DNA of 35,731 nt from Acidobacteriota bacterium (GTDB taxonomy: Bacteria > Acidobacteriota > Terriglobia > Terriglobales > Acidobacteriaceae), in NCBI GenBank assembly GCA_021791875.1, contig JAJYVU010000036.1:1-35731 (forward strand), in the 5' to 3' direction. Shown here in pieces: positions 7,901 to 16,441 of the stretch (position 1 is the first letter of the stretch; every line of letters starts with the position of its first letter). The translations under genes were made by a program, and so were the position numbers. The notes below the pieces were generated by a model. The model saw only the letters and a list, made by a program, of their open reading frames with translations. It was not told where the DNA came from and did no database searches.

Positions 7901-9400
7901 GAATTCTCCCAGCCCGTCCCGGAATTCCCCCACGCAACCGTCCCGTCTAGCCCCGACGAAGTCCTCCGCAAAGCCATCCAGGGCTGGCTCCAGATCCTCG
8001 GCCCCGTCACCGCCCACAACCTCGCCACCCATCTTGGCCTCGCGCCGCAGCCCGTCTTCGCGCAGCTCCTTTATCTCGAATCCACGGGCACCATCCTCCG
8101 CGGCACATTCGAGCATCCGCCCACCACCGCAGACCACCACATCGAGTGGTGCGAGCGCCGCATCCTCCAGCGCATTCACAAGCGCACCATCGGACAGTTG
8201 CGCAAGCAGATTGAGCCTGTCCCGCCCGCTACCTACATGCGCTTCCTCCTCGACTGGCAACACCTCGGCCCGCAGCGCCAGCTCACCGGCGAACAGGGCC
8301 TGCTCGAAGCCCTCCGAGCCCTGCAAGGATACGAGGCCCCCGCCATCGAATGGGAGCGCAGCATCCTTCCCGCCCGCGTCGCCAACTACGATCCCCGCTG
8401 GCTCGACACCCTCTGCCTTACCGGCGTCATCGGCTGGGGCCGCATCTCGCCCCATCCCGCCTTCCAATCTCCCGAATCCGGTGGCCCCCGCCGCGTCGTG
8501 CCCACCAGCATGGCGCCCATCACCTTCTTCCTTCGCGAAGAAGCCCACTGGATGGACCGCTGCCTCGCTGACCGCCAGGTTCCAGAGGCCCACCTCACCG
8601 CCTGCCTCAGCCCCCTCGCCAACCGCGTCCGCTCCTTCCTCACCGATCGCGGAGCGCTCTTCGCCGCTGACCTTACCCGCCTGCTCGCCACCTCACCCGC
8701 GGAAATCTCCCGCGCCATCTGGGAGCTCGTCGCCGCCGGCCTCGTCACCGCCGACGGCTTCGATGCCCTCCGCGCCCTCATCGATCCGCGCCGCAAGCAG
8801 GCCTTCGCCGCACCCTCCGCCCGCGCCACTCGCACCCTCCGCAACGCCGCAGGCCGCTGGAGCCTCCTGGCCGACCAAACCGAATCGGCCCACTCCCAAC
8901 CCACCTCCCCCGAAAATTCCGCCCTCGCCCCAGCCGTCACTTACGACCTCCAGCTCGAATCCGCCTGCTTCATGCTCCTCCACCGCTATGGCGTCGTCTT
9001 CCGCGACCTCGCCGCCAACGAAACCTCGCTCCCCCGCTGGCGCGAGCTCCACGGCCTCTTCCGCCGCCTTGAAGATCGCGGCCTTGTCCGCGGCGGCCGT
9101 TTCGTCTCCGGCTTCTCCGGTGAGCAGTTCGCCCTGCCTCAGGCCGTCGAATCCCTCCGCGCCTGCCGCAATCGCCCCCTCGCAGCCATGCCACCCCTCA
9201 CCATCGCCGCCGCCGACCCCGTCAACCTCATCGGCATCGTCCTCCCCGGCGAACGCGCCACTGCCATCCCCGGTCGCACCGTCACCTTCCCCCCGCCCAA
9301 CCTCTCGCCCGATCCCGCCACCAACAACACCGCCGCGCCGCAGCCAGCACCGCTATTCCCGCCGCAGTCCGCGCAGAACGAAGCCGACCTCCGTGCCTGA
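4931..9400 (+). CDS. lhr: Lhr-family superfamily 2 DNA/RNA helicase, long form
   Basis: This encodes 1489 residues, close to the ~1540 of E. coli Lhr. It is an ATP-dependent 3'-5' helicase linked to DNA repair. RecA domain 1 carries motif I APTGSGKT (53-60), Ia VSPLKAL (89-95), TTPESL (151-156), the Walker B DEIH box (178-181) and LSATQNP (motif III). RecA domain 2 carries TLVFVNTRRMAERLA (IV), LVATASLELGIDIGAVD (V) and QRVGRAGH (motif VI, 381-388). A Lhr-type winged helix and core follow, then a long C-terminal region (about 900-1489) resembling the Lhr-CTD with repeated winged helices. In E. coli Lhr this region has been linked to uracil-DNA glycosylase activity; whether that holds here is not visible. 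The last ~50 residues are proline-rich. The end overlaps the DUF5522 gene by 8 bp. Confidence 0.95.
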   Translation: MPYPPAPKAVSDALAWAHPVTQEWFTRRFGTPTEPQQQGWPHILAATPTLISAPTGSGKTLAAFLICIDRLLGEALENRLPAGTSVVYVSPLKALSNDVQKNLEAPLREIQQLALERGYLCPPIRAAVRTGDTPPSERRAMLKCPPHILVTTPESLYILLTSLKSREHLRRVHTVIVDEIHAVADDKRGSHLALTLERLDALVTAENSLTPGASLLAHPAPQRIGLSATQNPIELVASFLGGTRNPNVEIVQCGRHRTLDLAVEIPSIELGAVASNAIWNSIYDRIAELANEHRSTLVFVNTRRMAERLAFQLAERLGQENVAAHHGSLSRQLRLEAERRLKAGEIRVLVATASLELGIDIGAVDLVCQINSTRAIAVAMQRVGRAGHWRGATPKGRFFPTTRDDLVETAALMRAMRSGILDRLEIPPRPFDVLMQQIVAACSAEPWDERTLYNVFRRAHPYRDLPFDEYDRALTLLTEGIESSRGRYGAYILRDRVHSRIQARRGARITAVTNGGTIPDTALFPVIAQPEGVQIATLDEHFAVESSPGDIIQLGNTSWRIQRIEAAGRVLVEDAQGLPPTLPFWSGEAPQRTMELSEFVSGLRSEIDRRTPNVLPGYISEAAPEVAATIDWLKDACCICDSGAKQLIAYIAAGRAILGTVPSVTNIVAERFFDEGGGMQLILHAPFGGRINKAWGLALRKRFCRGFNFELQAAATDNGINISLAEQHSFPLSDVFHFLTTQTVQSLLEQASLASPIFKSRWKWAANRSLQLLRFQKGKKVAPQVQRTRADDLLASVFPQAAACFENIEGDIQIPDHPLVAEVMQDVLGEAMDLTGLVSILEGIDSGRIRCLAVDTATPSAFAHELLNANPYAFLDDADLEERRSRAVSLRGAVPANLLGEAGRLSPQAIAEVRETLWPDIRDEHELLDLLQSLVLVPSSISEDPRTSPWATFFTRLESTHRAFLAKCNSISYFCAAERAGWLRVLFPEAEFSQPVPEFPHATVPSSPDEVLRKAIQGWLQILGPVTAHNLATHLGLAPQPVFAQLLYLESTGTILRGTFEHPPTTADHHIEWCERRILQRIHKRTIGQLRKQIEPVPPATYMRFLLDWQHLGPQRQLTGEQGLLEALRALQGYEAPAIEWERSILPARVANYDPRWLDTLCLTGVIGWGRISPHPAFQSPESGGPRRVVPTSMAPITFFLREEAHWMDRCLADRQVPEAHLTACLSPLANRVRSFLTDRGALFAADLTRLLATSPAEISRAIWELVAAGLVTADGFDALRALIDPRRKQAFAAPSARATRTLRNAAGRWSLLADQTESAHSQPTSPENSALAPAVTYDLQLESACFMLLHRYGVVFRDLAANETSLPRWRELHGLFRRLEDRGLVRGGRFVSGFSGEQFALPQAVESLRACRNRPLAAMPPLTIAAADPVNLIGIVLPGERATAIPGRTVTFPPPNLSPDPATNNTAAPQPAPLFPPQSAQNEADLRA

Positions 9401-9578
9401 ACCCGCCGACAACCCCAACCCGCCCCTCGTCGAAGGCCGCGATTACTACATGGATGGCCCATTCCTCGTCTTCACCCGCGAATACCACCTCCGCCGCGGC
9501 TCCTGCTGCCATTCCGGCTGCCGCCATTGCCCCTGGAACGTTCAAGATCCCCCAGCTTCAACGCCCTCCCGCCGGTGA
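9393..9578 (+). CDS. DUF5522 family small cysteine-rich protein
   Basis: This encodes 61 residues and is easily missed. It starts at a GTG (9393) inside the last codons of lhr, overlapping by 8 bp, which suggests translational coupling. The protein reads PEPADNPNPPLVEGRDYY, then MDGPFLVFTREYHLRRG and CCHSGCRHCPWNV. That is the DUF5522 pattern: F-T-x-x-Y-H-L-x-R-G followed by C-C-x-x-G-C-R-H-C-P. The four clustered cysteines and the histidine suggest a metal site. The function is unknown. The family is usually a short stand-alone protein of about this size. A further in-frame region extends upstream through the lhr gene in another frame, but it is low-complexity shadow sequence. Confidence 0.75.
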   Translation: MPEPADNPNPPLVEGRDYYMDGPFLVFTREYHLRRGSCCHSGCRHCPWNVQDPPASTPSRR

Positions 9579-9869
9579 ATTCCTCTAAACCCCTGCGGTT
9601 CAATGCTTTCCCCACACCACGCCCCATTTCCCCGTCCGTTAACCCCTCCCCGGCTATTTCCGCCCTCCCAACTCGCCCCGGAGTTAAAATAAAGATGGCG
9701 TATCGTCACCTGAAGAGACTCAGTGGATTTTTGTGCCAGCCGCAAAGCTCTTGCTCCGTCTGGGCACTCTCCCGCGTCTAACATGGTAAAAGCGGGAATT
9801 AAGTAACCACCCCGTAATCGGGCTGCCTTACTTTTTCGTCTTTTGGTCGTGCGTGAAGAGAGGACACAC

Positions 9870-11789
9870 GTGAACTCAACCGTCAAAACTATCCTTTTCT
9901 GGGTATTCATCGTTGCCTGCTGCCTGTTGCTCTGGCAGGTATTCCAGAAAAGCAGCAACATGGGCAAAACGCAGGAGATCTCCTTTTCCCAGTTCCTAAG
10001 CGATGTCAACCAGGGCCAGATCCGCGACGTCACCGTCATCGGCGGCGATGTGCATGGTCACTTCCGCCAGGGAAATGCCGAGTTCCACACCATCGTGCCC
10101 ACCAACTACCCGGCGCTCTACGACATCCTTGATAAATACCACGTCGCCGTCACCATCAAGGACAACCAGGGCAGCGCCTGGTGGAGCATCCTCATTCAGC
10201 TCTCGCCCATCCTCGTTCTCGTAGCCCTCTGGTTCTTCATGATCCGCCAGATGCAATCCGGCGGAAACAAGGCGCTCTCCTTCGGGAAGAGCCGCGCCCG
10301 CCTCCTCTCCATGCAGCAGAAAAAAATAACATTCAAAGACGTCGCCGGGGTCGACGAAGCCAAAGAGGAGTTGCAGGAAATCATCGAATTCCTGCGCGAG
10401 GCGCAAAAATTCCAGAAGCTCGGCGGACGCATCCCCAAGGGCGTCCTGCTCGTCGGCCCTCCGGGAACCGGCAAGACCCTCCTCGCCCGCGCTGTCGCCG
10501 GCGAAGCCAACGTCCCGTTCTTCTCCATCTCAGGTTCTGACTTTGTCGAAATGTTCGTCGGCGTCGGCGCAAGCCGCGTCCGCGACCTCTTCGAGCAGGG
10601 CAAGAAAAACGCCCCCTGCATTATCTTCATCGACGAAATCGACGCCGTCGGCCGCCATCGTGGTGCCGGTCTCGGCGGCGGGCACGACGAGCGCGAACAG
10701 ACCCTCAACCAGCTCCTCGTGGAAATGGACGGCTTCGAAGCCAACGACGGCGTCATCCTCGTCGCGGCCACCAACCGCCCGGACGTCCTGGACCCCGCTC
10801 TGCTGCGCCCCGGCCGTTTTGACCGCCGCGTCGTTGTCGGCCGGCCCGATGTCCGCGGCCGCGAAGAAATCCTCCGCGTTCACGCCAAAAAAGTTCCCGT
10901 CGCTGACGATGTCGACCTCCGCGTCCTCGCCCGCGGCACACCCGGCTTCTCCGGCGCGGACCTCGCCAACATGGTCAATGAGAGCGCCCTCAATGCCGCA
11001 CGCGCCAATCGGAAAGTTGTCACCATGCGCGACTTCGAAGCCGCCAAGGACAAGGTCCTCATGGGCGCCGAGCGCCGCTCCATGCTCCTCACCGACGAGG
11101 AAAAGCGCAACACCGCCTACCACGAGTCCGGCCACGCCGTCGTCGCCGCCATGCGCAAGCATGCCGACCCGCTCCACAAGGTCACCATCATCCCGCGCGG
11201 CATGGCCCTCGGCCTCACCATGCAGTTGCCCGAAGAAGACAAGTACACCGTCACCAAGGACTACCTGGAGACCCAGCTTGCCATCCTCATGGGCGGCCGC
11301 ATCGCCGAGGAAATCTTCCTCCATCACATGACCACCGGCGCCGGCAATGACATCGAGCGCGCCACTGACCTCGCCCGCAAGATGGTCTGCGAATACGGCA
11401 TGAGCCGCCTCGGCCCGCTTACCTTCGGCAAAAAGGACGAGCAGATCTTCCTCGGCCGCGAAATCGCCCAACACCGCGACTTCTCCGAGGAAACCGCCCG
11501 CCAGATCGACGCCGAAGTCCGCAATCTCGTCGACGAAGCCTATCGCTCCGCCTACCAGATCATCAACGACCATCAGGAAATCATGCACAAGATGGCCGCC
11601 GCACTGCTCGAGCGCGAAACCATCGACGCCGAAGAAATCCGCATGATCGTCGAGGGCAAGGAACTCCCGCCGCTCAAACCCTCCGGCGGTGGCGGCTCGG
11701 CCACCGCGGAAACCACCCCGCAGGTCCTCAAGCCCGCACCCGACCGCGGAACCGGCAACCTGCCCGAAGGCAGCCCCTCACCGGCATAA
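9870..11789 (+). CDS. ftsH: FtsH, membrane-bound ATP-dependent zinc metalloprotease
   Basis: This encodes 639 residues. It degrades damaged membrane proteins and selected cytosolic regulators as a hexamer in the inner membrane. Transmembrane helix 1 is at about residues 5-22 and helix 2 at about 105-126 ([20 protein letters not shown]), with a periplasmic domain between. The AAA module has Walker A GPPGTGKT (196-203), Walker B IIFIDEID (251-258), the pore motif F-V-E-M-F-V-G-V-G (about 225-233) and the second region of homology [20 protein letters not shown] (300-319). The zinc protease motif is HESGH (418-422), and the aspartate of GNDIERA (about 494) is the third ligand. The tail is proline/glycine-rich. 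The start is the GTG at 9870, with GAGAGG 6 nt upstream. The 291-bp gap before it (9579-9869) shows no gene or clear promoter. A strong terminator follows. Confidence 0.97.
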   Translation: MNSTVKTILFWVFIVACCLLLWQVFQKSSNMGKTQEISFSQFLSDVNQGQIRDVTVIGGDVHGHFRQGNAEFHTIVPTNYPALYDILDKYHVAVTIKDNQGSAWWSILIQLSPILVLVALWFFMIRQMQSGGNKALSFGKSRARLLSMQQKKITFKDVAGVDEAKEELQEIIEFLREAQKFQKLGGRIPKGVLLVGPPGTGKTLLARAVAGEANVPFFSISGSDFVEMFVGVGASRVRDLFEQGKKNAPCIIFIDEIDAVGRHRGAGLGGGHDEREQTLNQLLVEMDGFEANDGVILVAATNRPDVLDPALLRPGRFDRRVVVGRPDVRGREEILRVHAKKVPVADDVDLRVLARGTPGFSGADLANMVNESALNAARANRKVVTMRDFEAAKDKVLMGAERRSMLLTDEEKRNTAYHESGHAVVAAMRKHADPLHKVTIIPRGMALGLTMQLPEEDKYTVTKDYLETQLAILMGGRIAEEIFLHHMTTGAGNDIERATDLARKMVCEYGMSRLGPLTFGKKDEQIFLGREIAQHRDFSEETARQIDAEVRNLVDEAYRSAYQIINDHQEIMHKMAAALLERETIDAEEIRMIVEGKELPPLKPSGGGGSATAETTPQVLKPAPDRGTGNLPEGSPSPA

Positions 11790-11837
11790 CTACAGCGGGA
11801 CGGCGCCCGAATTTCTCCATTATTGGCTCAGCACTCA

Positions 11838-11864
11838 GGGGCGGCTCACCAGCCGCCCTTTTTT
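11838..11864 (+). terminator. Rho-independent terminator of ftsH
   Basis: The stem GGGCGGCT / AGCCGCCC (11839-11846 and 11851-11858) with loop CACC is extended by two more pairs and followed directly by TTTTTT. Confidence 0.92.
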
Positions 11865-12020
11865 CCTGCCCGCACCGCCGCTCTGCACTCATCGGCGCAC
11901 CGTGAATCCGGGACGCACGCTCTTGATCATGCGGCGTTGGAACCGGTGTTCATACCGTTCGTGGCGGCATCCGGATAGCCCCGTTTGCGGCCCGGCAGTT
12001 TCTCCTCTTCGCTCAAGTCA

Positions 12021-12047
12021 GGAACATTCTCCCGGCCACAGTCGTAT
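12021..12047 (+). promoter_or_regulatory. Candidate ECF-sigma-type promoter before the orphan permease
   Basis: GGAAC at 12021-12025 and CGTAT at 12043-12047 are separated by 17 nt. This resembles the -35 GGAAC / -10 CGT pattern of many ECF sigma factors. It lies 61 bp before the permease start. It is a pattern match only. I see no gene in 11790-12108. Confidence 0.3.
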
Positions 12048-12108
12048 ACCTACCTGCCAACATGCATCCTTACCCCGGGCAAAAATCCATATCCGAGGTG
12101 ACCTCCTG

Positions 12109-14565
12109 ATGGGCGACTTCCGCGCCGACCTCAGATATTCCTTCCGGATGCTGATTGCCAATCCGGCATTCACCATTACCGCGATTGCCGCGCTCGCTCT
12201 GGGCATCGGCGCCAATACCGCCATCTTCACTGTGGTCAATGCGGTTCTGCTCAAGCCGCTCGATTACCCCCACCCGAACCGCATCGTGCAGTTCCTGCTC
12301 ACTTCTCCACAGGGCAAGGGACCGTCTGCTTCGCCGACCAATTTCAACACCTGGAGAAGCCTCAAGGGAGTCTTCGAGGATGTGACCGCTTACGACTTCG
12401 GGGGACCGGGCTTCAACCTTACCGGAACCGTCCCCGAACAGATTCACGGCATTCATGTCTCCCGGAATTACTTCCGCCTCTTTGGCGCGCCGGTCATGTT
12501 GGGCCACACCTTCACCAGGGCCGAAGACTCCCCCAACGGCGGGAACTATGCCGTGATCAGCTATGGGCTGTGGCAGCGCAGGTTCGGCGGCAATCCCAAA
12601 ATCGTGGGCACCAGCATTTCGCTCAGCAACGTCCCCTACACCATCGTCGGCGTAATCGGAAAGTCGTTCGCCACCGACCCCAAAGCTGACATCTGGATCC
12701 CCTTTCAGATTGATCCCCACAGCACCAATCAGGGCCATTACTTCCTCGTTGCCGGCCGCCTCAAGCCGGGCATCACCCTCGCAGAGGCCAACGCTCGCTT
12801 GAAGATTGCAGCCGACCAGTTCCGCCGCCGCTATCCCAACATGATTGGTCCGAAAAACAGCTTCGCAGTCGAGCCCCTCCGCGACTCTGTGGTTGCAGGT
12901 GCCCGCCAGTCGCTGCTCGTCTTGCTGGGGGCCGTGGGTTTTGTGCTCCTCATCGCCTGCGCGAATGTCGCGAATCTCCTTCTCGTGCGCGCTACCGGGC
13001 GCCGGCGCGAGTTCGCCATCCGCGCAGCCATGGGAGCCGGCCGCATCCGCATCGTGCGCCAGCTGCTGACAGAAAGCATTGTCCTCTCCCTCGCCGGCGC
13101 CGTTCTGGGACTCATACTGGGCTACGTGGGCGTGCGTGCGCTCTTGGCCGTCAGCCCCGCGGGCTTGCCGCGCATTGGTGCGCACGGCGCCGCGGTCGGC
13201 ATTGACTGGCGCGTGCTCCTCTTCACCCTGGGAATCGCGCTCCTCACCGGAGTCCTCTTTGGACTGGCTCCCGCGCTCGGCGCTTCGCGTCCTGATCTGA
13301 ACAGCACCCTGAAGGAAAGCAGCAACCGCTCCGGAACCGGCTTCCGCCAAAGCAAGGTCCGCTCCCTGCTCGTGATCAGTGAGGTTGCGCTCGCGCTCGT
13401 CCTGCTCATCGGCGCGGCGCTGCTCATCCGAACCTTCCTGGCGCTGCGCAACGTCAACCCCGGATTCGATCCTCGCCATGTCCTCACGCTGCAAATGGCT
13501 CTCACCAGCGGTCACTTCAAAACCTCCGCCGCGGTCGCGCAGGTTTCACGCGACGGGCGCGAGCGGCTAGATGCCATTCCGGGTGTAGAAGCCTCGGCTA
13601 TGAGTTGCGTTCTGCCCCTCGAAGGCGGCTACGGATTGCCCTTCAACGTCCTGGGCAGGCCCACGGGAAAGTCCCCATGGACCGGGGGTGCCAGTTGGAT
13701 GAGCGTATCGCCCGGCTACTTCTCCGTCTTTCATATCCCCATCCTGCAAGGCCGCGACTTCACGCAGCAGGATGACGCATCGGCTCCCGGCGTCGTCATC
13801 ATCAACGAAGCCATGGCCAGACAGTACTGGCCAAAGCAGAACCCCATCGGCCAGCAGATTCTTATCGGCAAGGGCATCGGCCCTCAGTTTGTCGAGGGAC
13901 CGCGGCAGATCATCGGCGTGGTCGGCAATATCCGCGGCGCGGGCCTGAATCACAAGCCGCAGCCGCAGATGATTGTTCCCCTCGCCCAGGTCACCAACGG
14001 AATGACCGCGCTCAATACCGGTATCGCTCCAATGGTATGGCTCGTTCGCACTCACGGCGATCCCCGCCAGTACATCGCCGCCGCAAAGAAGCAACTGCGG
14101 CTCGCCAGCGGCGGCTTTCCCGTCGGACGCGTTCGCCCCATGACCGAAGTAGTTTCGCAGTCCATTTCGCGTCAGGACTTCGACATGCTGCTCCTCTCGA
14201 TCTTCGGAGCTGCTGCCCTCATCCTCGCCGGCATCGGTATTTACGGGCTCATGGCCTACTCCGTCCAGCAGCGCACGCAGGAGATGGGTATCCGCATGGC
14301 CCTCGGCGCTGACAGGGACCGCATCCGCAATCTGGTCGTGTGGCACGGAATGCGGCTCGCCCTCATCGGCGTGGTCGTCGGCGTGGGTGCAGCCCTGGGT
14401 CTCACCCGCTTCATCGCCAGTTTTCTCTATGGCGTGAAAAACTGGGATCCCATGGTATTCGTCTCTGTCCCGGTGATCTTGTCTCTCGTGGCCCTGCTGG
14501 CAGTCTGGATGCCGGCTACGCGGGCCTCCAGGCTCGATCCGCAACAGGCCCTGCGCGTGGAGTGA
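12109..14565 (+). CDS. MacB/FtsX-like orphan ABC permease (acidobacterial ADOP type)
   Basis: This encodes 818 residues. It is a duplicated MacB-like permease with two halves, each a periplasmic MacB-PCD domain plus an FtsX bundle. Helix 1 is at about 17-40, followed by the first periplasmic domain. Membrane segments lie at about 267-292, 322-345 and 365-386. A second N-terminal-like helix (SLLVISEVALALVLLIGAALL, about 418-438) is followed by the second periplasmic domain, and the last helices are at about 692-717, 747-769 and 782-802. The typical tail L-D-P-Q-Q-A-L-R-V-E is present. No ATPase gene is adjacent, hence 'orphan'. Such proteins are thought to export unknown substrates or couple to remote ATPases. 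Unlike the second copy at 30359-32992, it lacks the N-terminal PadR-associated prefix domain and has no PadR gene. The ATG at 12109 has GAGGTG 8 nt upstream. Confidence 0.92.
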   Translation: MGDFRADLRYSFRMLIANPAFTITAIAALALGIGANTAIFTVVNAVLLKPLDYPHPNRIVQFLLTSPQGKGPSASPTNFNTWRSLKGVFEDVTAYDFGGPGFNLTGTVPEQIHGIHVSRNYFRLFGAPVMLGHTFTRAEDSPNGGNYAVISYGLWQRRFGGNPKIVGTSISLSNVPYTIVGVIGKSFATDPKADIWIPFQIDPHSTNQGHYFLVAGRLKPGITLAEANARLKIAADQFRRRYPNMIGPKNSFAVEPLRDSVVAGARQSLLVLLGAVGFVLLIACANVANLLLVRATGRRREFAIRAAMGAGRIRIVRQLLTESIVLSLAGAVLGLILGYVGVRALLAVSPAGLPRIGAHGAAVGIDWRVLLFTLGIALLTGVLFGLAPALGASRPDLNSTLKESSNRSGTGFRQSKVRSLLVISEVALALVLLIGAALLIRTFLALRNVNPGFDPRHVLTLQMALTSGHFKTSAAVAQVSRDGRERLDAIPGVEASAMSCVLPLEGGYGLPFNVLGRPTGKSPWTGGASWMSVSPGYFSVFHIPILQGRDFTQQDDASAPGVVIINEAMARQYWPKQNPIGQQILIGKGIGPQFVEGPRQIIGVVGNIRGAGLNHKPQPQMIVPLAQVTNGMTALNTGIAPMVWLVRTHGDPRQYIAAAKKQLRLASGGFPVGRVRPMTEVVSQSISRQDFDMLLLSIFGAAALILAGIGIYGLMAYSVQQRTQEMGIRMALGADRDRIRNLVVWHGMRLALIGVVVGVGAALGLTRFIASFLYGVKNWDPMVFVSVPVILSLVALLAVWMPATRASRLDPQQALRVE

Positions 14566-14651
14566 TTCCCCGCCGCCTTGCACTTGGCAACACGCCAGTG
14601 CCCAGGTGCGGCCCGCGCGCACCGGCAACCGTGCGCTAGGCCATTCCCGCC

Positions 14652-14679
14652 TTGCCACTCCCCGCATCGCTTCCATAAA
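14652..14679 (+). promoter_or_regulatory. Candidate sigma-70 promoter for the carboxylesterase
   Basis: TTGCCA (14652-14657) and CATAAA (14674-14679) are separated by 16 nt. A bulged GC hairpin (14617-14636, arms GCGCAC/GTGCGC) just upstream lacks a T-run, so it is a poor terminator for the permease. Nothing else is seen in 14566-14877. Confidence 0.35.
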
Positions 14680-14877
14680 ATCGCTTTACTTCAAGCGAAC
14701 GCCTCTTTCGCTCGCCAAAATTTCACGGCCTCATCGCAACTTCGGGCCGAAAAAGGAACCCGCCCCATGCAAGCACTCCGCCGCATTCCAGCGCAAAACC
14801 CGGAAAGCCCCAACCCCTGCACGCACTATGAAGTTGACGCGACCAACAGGGAGCGGCAACCCTCGATTCGGCGGGAT

Positions 14878-16431
14878 ATGCACGGCATCCTGGGTTTTGC
14901 GCTCTCCCTTGCCTGCCTGTTCCTCACTCCCGCGCTCTGTGCTGCCCAGCCTCAATCCAAGCCCGCCTACGCGCCCACTCCCAAGGCTCGTGTCACCATC
15001 GCCCAGGGCGCCCTTGAAGGCACCGAGCCCGCACCCGGCATCTTCGCTTATCTCGGAATCCCCTTCGCTCAGCCGCCCGTCGGCAATCTCCGCTGGCGCG
15101 CCCCGCAACCGCCCAAACCCTGGCACGGCACCCTCCTCGCCGACAGCCACGGCGCGCCCTGCCCACAACTCGACGAAGGCTGGAACCACTGGGACACCCT
15201 CCACTACAGCGAAAACTGCCTCCACCTCGACGTCTGGACATCCGCCCACGCCCGCAACCTTCCCGTCATGGTCTACATCCACGGCGGCTCCAACCTCGCC
15301 GGCGACGGCTTCTCCAGCGGTCTCCCGCTCGTCACCCACGGCGTCGTCTTCGTCACTATCGAGTACCGCCTCGACATCTTCGGCTTCTACCGCACCGCCG
15401 CTCTCGACAAAGCATCCGCCCACCACACCTCCGGCGACTACGGCCTCCTCGACCAGATTGCCGCACTCCAGTGGATCCACAACAACATCGCCAGATTCGG
15501 CGGCAACCCCAACAAGGTCATGATCTTCGGCCAGTCCGCAGGCGCCGTTGACACTGGCCTGCTCCTCACCTCGCCGCTCGCTCGCGGCCTCTTCACTTCC
15601 GCTCTCGAAGAAAGCGGCCAGGTCCTCGGCCTCATGCCCACAGCCACCAAAAGCGAATCCGAAATCGCATGGGCGCCCGTCTCCAGGGCCCTCGGGCCCA
15701 CGCTCGCCGCGCAGCGCGCCCTCACCGCCGCACAGGTTCTCGCCATCGATAAACAAGCGCCACTTCCGCCGCCCGTCACCTGGTGGGGCTATCGCGGAGC
15801 CAGCGTCAACGGCTGGGTCCTGCCCCAGATGCCCTGGCGCGTCTACCAGGCTGGCAAGGAAGATCCCGTCCCGCTCATCCTCGGCACCAACGCCCGCGAA
15901 ATTGTCCCCACCGGCCAAACCTCCCGCCAGCTCGCGCACGTCATGGCAGAAACCCTCGGCTACAAAGCCGCCGCCAGGCTCGACGCCGACTATCTCAACC
16001 ACCCCAGCCCGCTGCTCGGCTCACCCTCGGCCCGCTTCGCCACCGACCACGACTTCCACTGCGCCATCCGCCTGCTCGCAAACTGGCACGCCGCCCACGG
16101 ATACCCCACCTGGGTCTACCGCTTTGACCGTCCCGACCCCGGCCAGACCTCCGCCTTCCACACTTCCGAGCTTTTCTACCTCCTCAACTTCTTCCCCGGC
16201 CACGCCAAACCCACTCCGCAGGACCTCCGGATCGGCCGCGACCTCGACCTCTATTGGTCCAGCTTCGCCAAAACCGGCGTCCCCACCGGCCCTGCTGCAT
16301 GGCCCCGCTATACCGCCGCGCAGCATGCTCCCTGGCTCGACATCCCGAAATCCGGCACAGATATCCATGCCGTACACGCACCCTTCGGCGGAGAAGCCTG
16401 CGCCATCATGGACCCCTCCTACCCGAAATAA
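14878..16431 (+). CDS. Secreted type-B carboxylesterase
   Basis: With the chosen start this encodes 517 residues. It is an alpha/beta-hydrolase of the carboxylesterase B / p-nitrobenzyl esterase family, hydrolysing esters outside the cytoplasm. Residues 1-22 form a signal peptide (FALSLACLFLTPALCAA). Family blocks seen are FAYLGIPFAQPPVGNLRW (56-73), SENCLHLDVW (111-120), the oxyanion-hole H-G-G (135-137), the nucleophile elbow F-G-Q-S-A-G-A with Ser220, the acid E341 in GTNAREI, and His428 in FHTSEL. The catalytic triad is thus complete. An in-frame ATG at 14767 with AAGGAA upstream is an alternative start but would place 37 polar residues before the signal peptide. The natural substrate is unknown. 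It converges with the tricorn-like gene, and the two stops are only 10 bp apart. Confidence 0.9.
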   Translation: MHGILGFALSLACLFLTPALCAAQPQSKPAYAPTPKARVTIAQGALEGTEPAPGIFAYLGIPFAQPPVGNLRWRAPQPPKPWHGTLLADSHGAPCPQLDEGWNHWDTLHYSENCLHLDVWTSAHARNLPVMVYIHGGSNLAGDGFSSGLPLVTHGVVFVTIEYRLDIFGFYRTAALDKASAHHTSGDYGLLDQIAALQWIHNNIARFGGNPNKVMIFGQSAGAVDTGLLLTSPLARGLFTSALEESGQVLGLMPTATKSESEIAWAPVSRALGPTLAAQRALTAAQVLAIDKQAPLPPPVTWWGYRGASVNGWVLPQMPWRVYQAGKEDPVPLILGTNAREIVPTGQTSRQLAHVMAETLGYKAAARLDADYLNHPSPLLGSPSARFATDHDFHCAIRLLANWHAAHGYPTWVYRFDRPDPGQTSAFHTSELFYLLNFFPGHAKPTPQDLRIGRDLDLYWSSFAKTGVPTGPAAWPRYTAAQHAPWLDIPKSGTDIHAVHAPFGGEACAIMDPSYPK

Positions 16432-16441
16432 CCGCTACCGC

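Noticed and set aside
7344..9392. Long +3 frame inside lhr preceding the DUF5522 gene
   Set aside because: It is Ser/Pro/Ala low complexity caused by the base composition. Only the last 61 codons (from 9393) look like a protein.
12070..13515. 481-codon frame antisense to the first permease
   Set aside because: It is an acidic/glycine-rich shadow without domains. The sense strand has a full permease with a good ribosome-binding site.
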